Below, in pieces: positions 44,185-54,385 of a stretch of DNA of 64,000 nucleotides. Numbering within the stretch: the first letter of the stretch is position 1; each line of letters begins with the position of its first letter. The notes under the pieces are model-generated. The model was not told where the DNA came from and did not search any database. It saw only the letters and a list, made by a program, of their open reading frames with translations. The translations under genes and the position numbers were made by a program. The stretch comes from Zygnema cylindricum (lineage: Eukaryota; Streptophyta; Zygnematophyceae; Zygnematales; Zygnemataceae), in assembly GCA_037447655.1 (NCBI GenBank), contig JBBHKE010001684.1, positions 511,090 to 575,089 on the forward strand. Direction: 5' to 3'.

Positions 44185-45578
44185 TCATCATCTAATACAG
44201 ATGTAGAGATGAGCTTTTTGTTCAGCTCCGGAATAAACATTACATCAAAGAATGTTACTATAGATGTCTTTCCTTCTACTAACACTTTCAGATCTACCGA
44301 TCCTACAAGAGTAGTGGTGACTATCCTCCCGTCCGCGAACTTTATCTCTACGGTGGGAATCTTTATTATCTTAGTGAACAGGTGTCTATCCTTACACATG
44401 TGCATGGAAGCACCTGAATCTACAATCTAGCTTGCTTCACCTTTCAATCCACCGTAAACACATTTCTTCCTTCGTGGAATGTCGACCTCGTTTTTCGCCT
44501 CCAACTCCTCATCTAAAAGAAGCTCATCGTCCTCGTCCTCGGATTCCGCCTCATGTACCCGTGTCACAAGGGCCTTTTTCTTTCCACTCGTGGTACCACC
44601 GGTCTGCCCCTCCTTTAACCGAAGCTCGGTTAGCTAAGTGCACTCTGCCATATAGTGCCCAGGTTTCTTACAAAAATGACATAAACCTTTGGGAGCCCTT
44701 GGTCCGAACTCGTCGGTCTGATTTTTCTGCTCCCTCCCCCCATAGTTTCCGACCGGTTTTCGGGAATCCTTGTTCCTCCATTCGGTCGCAGTTGCCAAGG
44801 CTTGGCCACTCTTTCCTCCCCTTTGGATCTCAATCGTATACTCCCGAACGAGAATCATCCCTACCACTGAATTCCATATCCACCTTGAGTCCGGCAAGTC
44901 CTGCACACGGTTGACTATGTTCTCGAACTCATCGGGTAACTTCATCAGTAAACAGTTAACCTTTTCTTTTTCACTAAAATCTTTTCCCGCACTCTCTTGC
45001 TCCATGAAGAGTGTAGCAAGCTCATTGCAAAAATCCAACATCTTCCCCCCTTTGTATACATAATCCTTAACTATCTGATCAGCTAACTGTCGTTGCTGAA
45101 TCGTACCACTTCGGTACATCTCTATGAGAGCCATCCAAAGATCGGATGCACTTTCTACCTGCAAATGAGGACATGCAAGTCCTTGAGTGAGATTGAGTAA
45201 GATGAAGTGCTTTGCCGCCATATTGTTAAAGTCCCATGTTTCAGTATCATTCTCATCGTTCCTTGGAATAGGTGACATGAATGTCGAACCAGTTGCTATT
45301 GGTGTGGTTGTCTCCTTCTTCTTTCCTTTGTCCACCAACTCTCCTTCCTTTGTTTCCTTCGTTGAATGTGGATCCTCTTTCTTGGTGAATCTGCTTCCTC
45401 CAAACCCAAGAGGGATTGTAAGACTTGATGGACGCCCCAACCGTCCACTCACTATCCCCCAAAACCTTTTTTCGCATATTGCTCCTATCATCATACTTTC
45501 CCAAGATATGAAACCAGTTCCATTAAAGATTGGTACCCTAGAGGGTGGGCCCATAACCTGAAACTCTAAGACCTCCAT
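44185..45578 (-). pseudogene. A3 Gag and protease
   Basis: Opens at 45578 in the LTR or at the primer-site ATG (about 45554) with MGPPSRVPIFNGTGFISWES. Helical core, LPDEFENIVNRVQDLPDSRW and an intact zinc knuckle CHFCKKPGHYMAEC just before the stop at 44634. The linker leads to a stop at 44427 two codons before DSGASMHMCKD, then open to integrase. Confidence 0.9.
45547..45558 (-). other. A3 primer-binding site
   Basis: GGTTATGGGCCC on the minus strand, directly against the LTR end, identical to A1. Confidence 0.8.
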
Positions 45579-46633
45579 AAGTCCTCAAAGTGGACAGCTT
45601 CTAAGAAGCCTCTATGTTAACCCTGACCCCTTTGTGTTTCAGCAAGAACAACTACCACCCTAAGAGACAATAACTCTGACCACCTTCACCCTTGTAAAGG
45701 CAAGACTCTCTTGAGTCGATATCAAAAAGAATCTCTGAATTTGCTCCCCTGAGCAGTAAGTTATGGAGGGTCAAAGTTGACCTTTTGTACAGAAGCTCTC
45801 TGGGAGAGAGGATCGTATCTCCTAATTTTTCTAAGTCCTATCTCTCTCACAGACTCTATCTACTGATGTACGGAGCCAATCAGATTACACTTCCGTACAC
45901 AAAAGTATAGCTGCCGGTGTACTTTCTGTACGAACTCTGTACGACATGGCCTAAATGTCGACACGTGGTATATCCGGATTCGCTCCCTTAATCCTCGGAG
46001 ATGCCGCGATCCAATGTCATTCCGCCACGTGTCATCCGATGTGGCGATGACCAAAAACCGCCAAAATCCTCTTCCGTGATCTCGGCGTTAATTCCGGCCG
46101 TCTGATTAAATTCACATTTAATCGTAGCCGTAATAATTAAAGCGCGGTATTCGTTTCGCTAAAGAAATAAATGCGCGGTATCGGTTTCTTATCCGTACCG
46201 TAATCCGTACTTTTACATAACTGGATATATGTATCCCGTAAACAATTACACTTAAATGAACTATCCTACGTATTAATGTTTAATTAAATTTCAAACCCTA
46301 CAGTATGTAACACTACTTAAAGACTTAACGGCTAAGGCTACCGGCTACCAGCTGTTTGTCGTCCGGCAGGTACCATGATCAAATCCTGTGGCCGGTACAT
46401 ATATTTTTAGTAAATAAACCCCTAACGGTAAATAAACTAATATATATTTCCCGTAAACCTCTAGATAGCCTAGGTAGCCATGGCTCTAGCTTCCTCTCCA
46501 ATTTCTTAGTGACTGCGACAAGTTTGAGAGTTGAAGAGAGAAGTTAGAGGTAGACTGCCTCGGCTTCTTTCTATATTTCTATTTAGACCTAAAAAATACT
46601 TTAAATACTTTAAACGGACCATTAATTTCTACA
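45559..46633 (-). repeat. A3 5' LTR
   Basis: 1075 bp, TGTAGAAATTAATGG at its start and GAGTTTCA at its end (minus strand). It is more diverged from A1 than the A1 LTRs are from each other. tRNA-like antisense module at 46319-46399. Confidence 0.9.
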
Positions 46634-47618
46634 TATGACGTATCACAAAGTATTCGGGTTACGTACGGCTGGTTTGCCTCCGTACATTCAGTAGTGAGCT
46701 CGTGTATATTTGTAGGACTTATTCATTTTGTTTTTAGGAACTTTTTGGACAAAAATTGTTTGCTCATTTTTGGCAATTTTCATCTGAGGATTGCTCTCAG
46801 TTGTATTGGCAAAATTATCTGAAATTTTGCATGTGTGTTCCTCTTTGTATTGGCAAAATTATTGAAAATTTTCAGACCTATTGTGTTTCTGGTAAGCTTG
46901 GGACTTCATTGTGAAGCTGGTCAGATTTATCAAAGTTCTGGCAAATTTTATTTCATTAACTTTGATTGAGTGGTGTGATAGGTCAGTGTGGTATTTTTAT
47001 ATGAAAATTTGTGAGAATATTAATTCTCCTAAAAAATATATGTTCATGAAGTTTTAGCCTATTTTGTTTATTCTAAATAATTCTGAGTGGACTCAAAGTA
47101 GGCTGTTTTTGGGGTAGTCTGCGGTCGTTCCGAGGGTAAATCCATGGCTGAAAATGGCTATGGACAACAATTTGCTGGCAGGTGTTTTCCCAACATCTGA
47201 ATGCACATATCCGGACACTTATAACTAAGCCGGCGGCAATTAATTGTACAATCACTTAGTGGTAATCTCTCAGTAATATTGATTGTACTGTGATAGATTA
47301 CCTTTAACGTAATGAGAAGTACTTAGATCCTAGTGGCAGTTCGGTTTTTGGACGTATCTCTCAGGAACACTTTTATTAGAGGTACACCATTATGTAATAA
47401 GACAACTAAAAGAAGAAACTCACTACAAGTATAAGACTTAGGATGCAGAAAATTTTATGTATCAAGACTTGAAGACTGTGTAATCTGCAAACAGTTTTTG
47501 GGAAACTCTGAGTTGCATATCTTGGTATATATTGGCTCAAATGGGCTGAAACTTTGGGAGTTGTTAGTCTTTGTGATATTATATACTGTGGTATAGTGTG
47601 AAATGGTTTTGAACCATT

Positions 47619-48617
47619 ATGTCATATTTAGTGAGCTATAGAAAACAACTGTTTGGTAGGATTTTTGATAGCTTCAAAGAGTGTATCATGTCAACTTCAA
47701 CTACTACTGCTGCTCCTCCACCTTTACCAGTGGTGGTAGAACAACAAGTTAAGGGCCTATTATCAAGAATTCCTCTCTTCTCGGGGGAAAAATATGTTTA
47801 TTGGGCAAATATGGTGGAAACGTATTTCGAAAATGTTAATCTTTTGGATATTTTTAATGGTTCACTTGCAGAATCGGATCAGTCTTGGTCGAAGAAGAAT
47901 TCGCAAGCTCGATCTATTCTAAAATTTTGTATCTCGGAAGAATTGGCTATGTCTCGGATAAAAATGCAAAGGGCGATCGATATCAAGAAGTCTCTCAAAT
48001 ATGAATACGAAAAGGCAAATGTCCAAGAGGAATTATTTTTGGCTGGCCAAATTTGGGACTATAAATACACTGAAGGCACAACGGCCGAATATGGTAACAA
48101 GTGTTGAATTCTAATTCACTTTGATGCCAATGCAGGTGGTTCTTTTCCTCAGTTTTAGGAAACTGCATTACTAATGAGGGGTCTTCCTAATACTATGAAA
48201 GAAGCGTCTGATATGCTGAATCAAAAAGATAAAGTCAGTTTGACTTTAACTTAGCCATTAATTTGATTTTAGAGGCGGAGGCTCAATCTAAAATTCTTAG
48301 GAGAAAAGAAGGTAGAGGCCTTTAATGCAGATTTTGTCGTATAGGCATAGTTTAATCAGCATAAAAATCAGTTTAATCGGGACAAGTTTCAATTTAAACA
48401 ACCTAATCAGAGAGGAATTGGACATTCTTTCAATGCATGTTTTTATTGTAATGAGAGAGGTCATGGATATAAGTTCTGTCCTAAGCTTAAAAAAGCTAAC
48501 AAATCAAGTTTGTATAGGTCTGGATGGCAACATAGCTGGTTTAATCAAGGCTTCACAAGATCTACACCTCGAGGAAATGCACTATTATCGGCATTTTCAT
48601 TTTACTAGGACGAGGCT
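47619..48617 (+). pseudogene. F2 gag
   Basis: MSYLVSYRKQLFGRIFDSF start, core LLSRIPLFSGEKYVYWANMV, WSKKNSQARSILKFCISEEL and IWDYKYTEGTTAEYGNK (open 47619-48107). The rest is shifted, but the knuckle CFYCNERGHGYKFC (about 48440-48480) keeps all four ligands. Stops at 48104, 48159 and 48253. Confidence 0.82.
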
Positions 48618-49574
48618 TTGACACCATCCGACGAGGAGAAAGAGGCCTTATTTGCAATGGCGGTAGCAATGGAGGGTGCAAAAGACACTGAATGGATAAT
48701 GGACACAGGAGTATCGACATACATGTGCTTGAACAAAGCAATTTTCAAGAATTTAAAATCAACACCCGAGAAAAATATCTACTGTGCCTTTAATAATAGT
48801 TTACAGACACGAGTTTTAGGTGATGTCTCCTTGCTAGTTGATATTGAAGGAAAGGCAGTTGAGAGAACTCTTGACAATGTTCTTTTTGTTTCAGATTTCA
48901 AAAAGAAATTGCTTTTCAACTTATTTTGGAGAAAGTAAAGGATTTGAAACATGGTCGGCATGTTGTTAGCAAAAATGGAAAGATTGTGGTCACAAACATT
49001 AGAGATGCCAGCAAAATGTATTGAATGAATATGCCCGATAATAAAGAAAATGATGTTTTGTATTCGGGTGTAGTATCTTCAGATGAGCTATGGCATAAGA
49101 GGTTAGGTTATATCCACTATGACAGTTTGAAAAAGATGGTACAAGCTGATTAAATAGAAGGAGTCACTCTTTAGATCAGTCTGTTAAAACATGTGATGGC
49201 TGTGCAGTAGGAAAAATACACAGATTACCGTTCCCTCAGGAATGTGAACATCGGTCCACTAAACTTTTGCAACTAGTTCATTTTGATGTTTTCGAACTTG
49301 GGAAAGTATCATCTACCGAGGGAATGAAATATATGGTTACGTTTACAAATGATTTTTGAGGTTTACTAAAGTCTACTACATGAGGGACAAGATTGATGTC
49401 TTCAGCCACTTGCAACACTTCAAATCATGAGTGGAGAAACTACATGGTCTGCCAATTTTGGAACTCAAATCAGAAAACGGCGGGGAATATACGTCAAAAG
49501 AGTTTGAAAACTTCCTACTTAAGGAAGGCGTTACTCAATAGCTAAATGTCCTATATTCACCGGAACAAAATGGG
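48618..49574 (+). pseudogene. F2 protease and truncated integrase
   Basis: Protease open 48618-48938 with WIMDTGVSTYMC, the D-T-G site intact. Integrase pieces follow with several stops: LWHKRLGYIHYDSLKKM, CDGCAVGKIHRLPFPQ and LKSENGGEYTSKEF (Asp replaced by Glu). Homology ends at PEQNGG near 49574 in mid-core. What follows is unrelated. Confidence 0.82.
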
Positions 49575-51013
49575 GGCGTTAATGTTTTGTTGGGTTTGGG
49601 TTTTTGGACCCCAAAAAAGAGTTACAACGATAACGACGGGGTTCACACTTGAAAAAGGGGAAAACGATGTCAAAAATTTTGGGATCCGTACGCCAAATTT
49701 CATAAAATGACAAAAAACGCGGCGGTGACGGTTGGGACGGTAGGTTTCGACCGTTTTGGCGTAGTGGCACACAAAAGATGCAATTTTATTCTTCAAAGCT
49801 CGAGATATGCGCATAACAAACGGTAGCTGACGTCCGCCATCGGACATCATGTTCGGAATACACATTTTCGTTTTAGAAGAATTATGAAATCGAAGCGCAC
49901 GGACGTGAACCGTACGAGAATTCATTACCTCGCAAACTTATGAACAAATTAGAGGACCTATAAGATAAGAGAACAAGTAATATAAAAAAAAAAAAAAACA
50001 CCGATTAAAAAAAAATGTGTTACATTTTTCCCACTCTCTGCTGGTATTGCTCCTCTCTTCCAAAACAACAAAGCAAATCGACTGAGAGGAGTGGAACGCT
50101 TTCGGGTTTTGAAGGTGTGTTTTTACCCGTACCAGGTTTCTGTGTAGTATTCTTTTAGTTGTAATAGACTTGTCTGTTTTCGTGTTCAACTTTTTTTCCT
50201 TATCCTTCCCTAATTAAACTCACCTTTTTTTTACAATCTGAAAGCCTCTCACATCCCCACCTCCACACCCTTTACCAGTCTGCATCCTTATCCTAACCCC
50301 TTTCTCATTTTCAAAACGACAATAAAACCACTCTTATAACTAAAAGTGGATGTAATCTCAAGTTTTTTAGACATTTTTTACATCAGGTGGGAATTAAAGA
50401 TACTACCATAAAGACCTCTTGACTTGGAATATAACTCATTACAATTGAAGCCATTCTTACCGGCATTTTTTTTATTCCTTTTCCTGATCGGTTATTTCTA
50501 ACACTATGATTTTTTTAAGCTCGTTAAAGGACTTCTTAATACTAGTTGGAAATTGAATTGAATGTAGACAAAGAATCAATGCAAAAAAAAACCTACTAAC
50601 CAAATGTACTGATTAGAAAATATTATAATCTTTTTATAAATGAATAATATCATAATGATATTTTACAATATTTAGACGTTGCAAAATAAATAAAAACAAT
50701 TATTTGTTATAATCAAGAATTAATTACAAATATAACGCACTAAAAATCACTATCAGTAATTGTCACAAACAAAAAGATATTAAAACTGCAAACATTACTT
50801 TAATACAGTCTAAATTTGGCAGCATAAGTGATAAAATTAGATTTAGACACAGACAAGAAAATACAACAAATAATGTCGAACTACCTTTTTTTAATTCGAG
50901 TACAAATCAAAATAGTATTATTTCTCTTCATGGATACCTAAATTGAAATAGTTCCCAAATAAAATTATTCACCCAATATTCATTGAATTCGAACATCTAT
51001 CCAAAGTGTACAA
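49575..51013. other. Unassigned DNA
   Basis: 49575-49960 has more GC and CG-rich words. Two overlapping open frames on the minus strand have no family resemblance. 49980-51000 is very AT-rich with no gene seen. Confidence 0.35.
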
Positions 51014-51160
51014 CTCTCTCTCTCTCTCTCCCTCTCTCTCTCTTTATCTCTCTCTCTCCCTCTCTCTCTCTTTATCTCTCTCTCTCTCTCTCTCACTCTC
51101 TCTCTCCCTCTCTCTTTCCCTCACACCCACACTCTCACTCACCCTCACCCTCTCTCACAC
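51014..51160 (+). repeat. (CT)n microsatellite
   Basis: CT dinucleotide array with interruptions (TCCC, TTTAT), becoming CA/CT mixed after 51121. The Leu/Ser open frames across it are artefacts. Confidence 0.95.
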
Positions 51161-51325
51161 ACAATCATGCTCTACCACCACTTATTCCACCATTTTTTTT
51201 ACCAGATTGTTCGTCCTTGGTTCTCCATAACCCTTTTATCTTCTACGGTTTGGGTACGGGCTAATTTCAAACAATAGATTCATTTGAAAATCTTGTGAAG
51301 CAAAGGATGTTGCGTATTTTGCTCA

Positions 51326-51440
51326 TAGTATGACTGGCCATGCTCATCATACTACAACTGGCCATGTTACACTACAACTAGCAACGCTCATCATACTACA
51401 ACTAGATGTTACATGCTCATCATACAACAATTGGCCATGT
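51326..51440 (+). repeat. Degenerate 24-30 bp minisatellite
   Basis: Recurring words CTGGCCATG, CTCATCATAC and ACTACAACTAG in about four irregular units just upstream of the transposase remnant. Confidence 0.6.
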
Positions 51441-51499
51441 TATAGAAATGTTTAAAATATTTGAGAGCAAGGCGTAATATATCTCTACTTCGTCGCAGA

Positions 51500-52569
51500 G
51501 TATAATGGGTTTTTCCAATCTCCACTAGCTTTTGGGATGATTTTTGCAACAATGCATGGCTGAATGGCGGCAACATACATAAGGACAGAAAATAGAAGAG
51601 GTATTTTCGTGTGACCCTATCCACTTTTGAAAAGTTTATTTGGGTTGAAAGGCCATACGCACGAAAACGACATACTCGTTATCGAGATGCCATACACTTG
51701 AATAGGTTAGCGCATAACACCCTTCTCACTACGTTATCAGAAATGTTTTCTATCGATATATGCACCACATTTAAGTATACAGAAGTATTTTCTCGATATT
51801 TGCTGGCCCGCTTCAAACTACATATATTCAACAACCTCACGGGCGGGTCTTAAAAGAAATAATTGAGGGGTTTAAAGAAATTTTTGGGATTTTCCAAATA
51901 GCTAGAGTTGTCGATGGCACTTATATCTTCTTCTCACGACGACCACTTGAAAATGCGTTTGAGTACTAAAATTGATTCCGAAGGCACACTGTGAGTCTCC
52001 AAGCAATTTACGACCTGTGTTTTGTGATCGGCCAAGATCGACCCATGACTCCACATTATTCTAAGCTTCAGCGCTGTACACAAGACTAAAGAATTAGAAG
52101 ATATTAAAAGACCTTGCGAAAGAAATATGTGGTTACACAGTCTGACCTGTTATTTTTGGAGAAAATGAACTACCCGTTATCTAATTTTATAATCAAAAGA
52201 TAGAGTTTAAGTACTGGGGGGAGTGCTTTGCAAAAATCTTTTGACAAAGAACTGGCGATAGCAAGAGTATGCATAGAATTGGCTTTTGGCGTTCTAAAGG
52301 GTCGTTGGGAAATATTGCAGAAATTTTTTGTAAAGAAGGAGATGGTGCCAACAATTGCGGTTGCTTGTTGTGTTTTACAAAATTTTATGATTTTAAATGG
52401 CAATACATTCCCATTCCATAAGAGACAGTTCACAATGCTTCAGGGACAAAACCATGTTGAACCAGCTTCACGAGGCGAGCGAAGCATAGTTAAGGATGCC
52501 CTAATTCGCAAATTCTGTCTTCATCCCCGTGTTTTGATTGATGACTTGGAGTTAGGAGAGATGGAGTGA
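51500..52569 (+). pseudogene. PIF/Harbinger-type transposase (DDE_Tnp_4/HARBI1-like), broken
   Basis: N-terminal block FWDDFCNNAW and RVTLSTFEKFIW, then 51611-51853 open. After a shift near 51855 the core follows: FQIARVVDGTYIFFSRRPLE (first Asp), stops at 51967-51975, RHTVSLQAIYDL, YPLSNFI, then 52228-52569 with ARVCIELAFGVLKGRWEIL (catalytic Glu) and AVACCVLQNF. The second Asp region, usually G-D-x-x-Y-P-L, reads EKMNYPL, so that residue seems lost. Such proteins cut and paste DNA with a Myb-like partner, which is not seen here. Element A4 is inserted just after the stop codon. Confidence 0.8.
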
Positions 52570-52859
52570 CATAATGTGCAACTCTGAGACCTCCATTGGC
52601 CCTCATTGGCCCTCAGAGTAAGCAACCCTAACCCTTTTGAGTTTCCACAAGAATAAGTGCCATCATGACATATAAAAACTCTGACCAATTTCACCACTAT
52701 AAAGACAAGACTCCCCTGAGTCGACAACAAAAAGAATCTCATCCCCTGAGCAGTAAGTTATGAAGGGTCAAAGTTGACCTTTTGTACAGGAGATCTCTAG
52801 GGGAGAGGGGTTTTACTACCAAATTTTCTAAGTCCTAAATCCCTCTCTAAACCGTATAC

Positions 52860-53836
52860 TAGTGTTGGGTATCGAGGACCATTTGCCGATATTCGATATA
52901 TATCGAATTTCAGGTACCCAATATTCGATATATCGCTTCGATATTTCGAATTTCAAATTATCGCGATCTATCGCCGATAAATCGCATCGCCGATATATCG
53001 AAGCTTCTTAAAAAAATATATATATCTTGCAATTCAATTCTCGGAAAAAGAGAAGGACAACTGTCAAAGTGATGGAGGATTTTTTTTTTTTCACGGAAAT
53101 TGCGAACCGGAAACTGTAAATGGATTTAGGGAACTTTAATCGAGAGAATGACAGCCGCAAATGCTAGAACTACGCGTCACTGCTAACTAGGCTATCGCGT
53201 ATTACTGGCTACTGTAATCGGTATACTGTTGCCGTGCTATTGCAGCAGGTAGTACTAGCTACTGCTACTCCAATTAATAAAATAAGAAATAAGATTATAC
53301 AATTTGTACACTTCAAAAAATAATTAATAATAATAATAATAAAATTTCACATTTTATGCACTTTAAAAAATATTAAATAAAAATAATAATTAAAACTCAC
53401 ATTTTGTACACTTCAAAAAGTAATAAATAAAAATAATAATAAAAATTCATGCCTGAAACGAACAGTCTGCATTTTTTTTTCATGGGTTTCAAGTATTTAT
53501 ATGTGAAGTTCAGTACCGTAGTACGTACTATATAAGTAACTATATGAATTAGTATTACAGTATTAGTACTTTTTTGTCGGTTACATTTTGCGGCGTTACC
53601 TTTTAAGTCACGGAACGAAAATCACGTCGTACGTCGCGTTTCAAAAAAATTGTCGTTATCGCTAAAACAACATATTAAATAAAATTTTTATTTTATAAAA
53701 TACAATATATCGCGATATATATCGCGATAGTTTATGTTGGTCGCGGTACGATACATGAAGGACTTTCCTCGATCGATATTCGATATATCGAATATCGTAA
53801 TTATCGCGATATGAAACTACCCGATATCCAACACTA
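52860..53836. mobile_element. hAT-like MITE
   Basis: 977 bp with terminal inverted repeats TAGTGTTGGGTATCG and its complement CGATATCCAACACTA (14 of 15 match). The 8-bp target duplication CCGTATAC is at 52852-52859 and, beyond MITE1, at 54388-54395. The interior is rich in palindromic TATCGATA/TATCGCGATA-type words. No transposase. Confidence 0.85.
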
Positions 53837-54385
53837 CACCGTCAATCGCTATTAGAGTATATAACGCCAATTTGGTGCCCTTTTTTCAAAAAAAAAACCT
53901 GAAATACAATCCATATTTCTATTTTTTCCATTATTCTAATTAGGGTTATTTTCAATTAGCGTTAATAGTGGAAGTACACTGTGATGGAAATAGTGTGGCG
54001 TACGGACAGGGTATCTCCGTACGAAATGGTACTTTTTGAATTCCAAAAGCATAAAAAATCACTTAACATTATTGCGCACACATGTGAATGTGCACTGGAA
54101 GAAAGAGACGCAAACTCGTCGAAAAAAATCACGTTCTCATATGTTAATCTGTCGACCGTGTGAATAGCGCGACGGCGTACGAATTGTCAGATTTTGTACG
54201 GGTACACATATTGCTGTAGACATCGAAAGGGCGGGTATTTATTATTCAAGACAACCCAAAATAGAGTTAGGGATTAATTAGTATATATATTTTTTTTCAA
54301 AAAAAAATAAATTCCCGATTAGTGTTAATAACACTTATTTTTTTTTAGGCTATTTATTCCTTTACTCTTATAGCGATTGACGGTG
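53837..54385. mobile_element. MITE1, TA-flanked, inserted in the last TA of the hAT-like MITE
   Basis: 549 bp. Terminal inverted repeats start CACCGTCAATCGCTATTAGA and match 22 of 23 bases at the other end (54363-54385). TA on both sides (53835-53836, 54386-54387). Subterminal TTAGAGTA/TACTCT words. No ORF with family resemblance. Confidence 0.85.

Larger units (their letters stand above)
41945..46633 (-). mobile_element. Copia element A3, internally deleted, inserted in R3
   Basis: Minus-strand A-family copy with a perfect TATGA target duplication. The 5' LTR is 45559-46633 (1075 bp). The 3' LTR is reduced to 46 bp (41945-41990). A deletion joins it directly to mid-RT, removing the RT end, RNase H, polypurine tract and most of the LTR (about 1.8 kb relative to A1). 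Stops at 44634, 44427, 43785 and 43293, and a frameshift near 43112. Confidence 0.9.
39886..47169 (+). mobile_element. R2-R3: two R repeats around a 260-bp core, one insertion in the F LTR
   Basis: ATTTG flanks the outer ends (39881-39885, 47170-47174), and F sequence resumes exactly. R2 is 39886-41051 (1166 bp). R3 is 41312-41944 plus 46639-47169 (about 1164 bp), split by A3. The core 41052-41311 has no ORF. Its right 100 bp resemble, in reverse, the transcribed leader of A LTRs. This is either a large non-autonomous LTR element or two R insertions fused by recombination. Confidence 0.7.
41312..47169 (+). repeat. R3 repeat, split by A3
   Basis: Begins TGTTGTTTTTGAAAAC and ends ATGGACAACA. 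Hairpin at 41547-41563 with one base change. A3 sits between TATGA copies at 41940-41944 and 46634-46638. Confidence 0.75.
39511..47615 (+). repeat. F middle LTR, split by R2-R3 (and A3)
   Basis: Left piece 39511-39885, right piece 47170-47615. Begins TGCTGATTGTGG and ends near TTTTGAACC before ATTATG. The 25-bp unit is again present four times (39627, 39652, 39677, 39702) at exactly 25-bp spacing. The right piece contains the roughly 300 bp missing from the 33004 copy. Confidence 0.72.
33004..49574 (+). mobile_element. Copia element F arranged LTR-body-LTR-truncated body
   Basis: F1 LTR 33004-33500, F1 gag-pol 33504-39273, shared middle LTR 39511-47615 (with R2-R3 and A3 inside), then a second gag/protease/integrase body F2 (47619-49574) that stops abruptly. 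The two bodies are clearly the same family but differ by many substitutions and indels. Such a chain can come from LTR-LTR recombination between two copies or from tandem insertion. Confidence 0.78.

Noticed and set aside
44432-44914. 160-codon plus-strand frame
   Set aside because: Antisense shadow of A3 gag.
50983-51264. Leu/Ser-rich frames over the CT array
   Set aside because: Translation of a microsatellite, not a gene.
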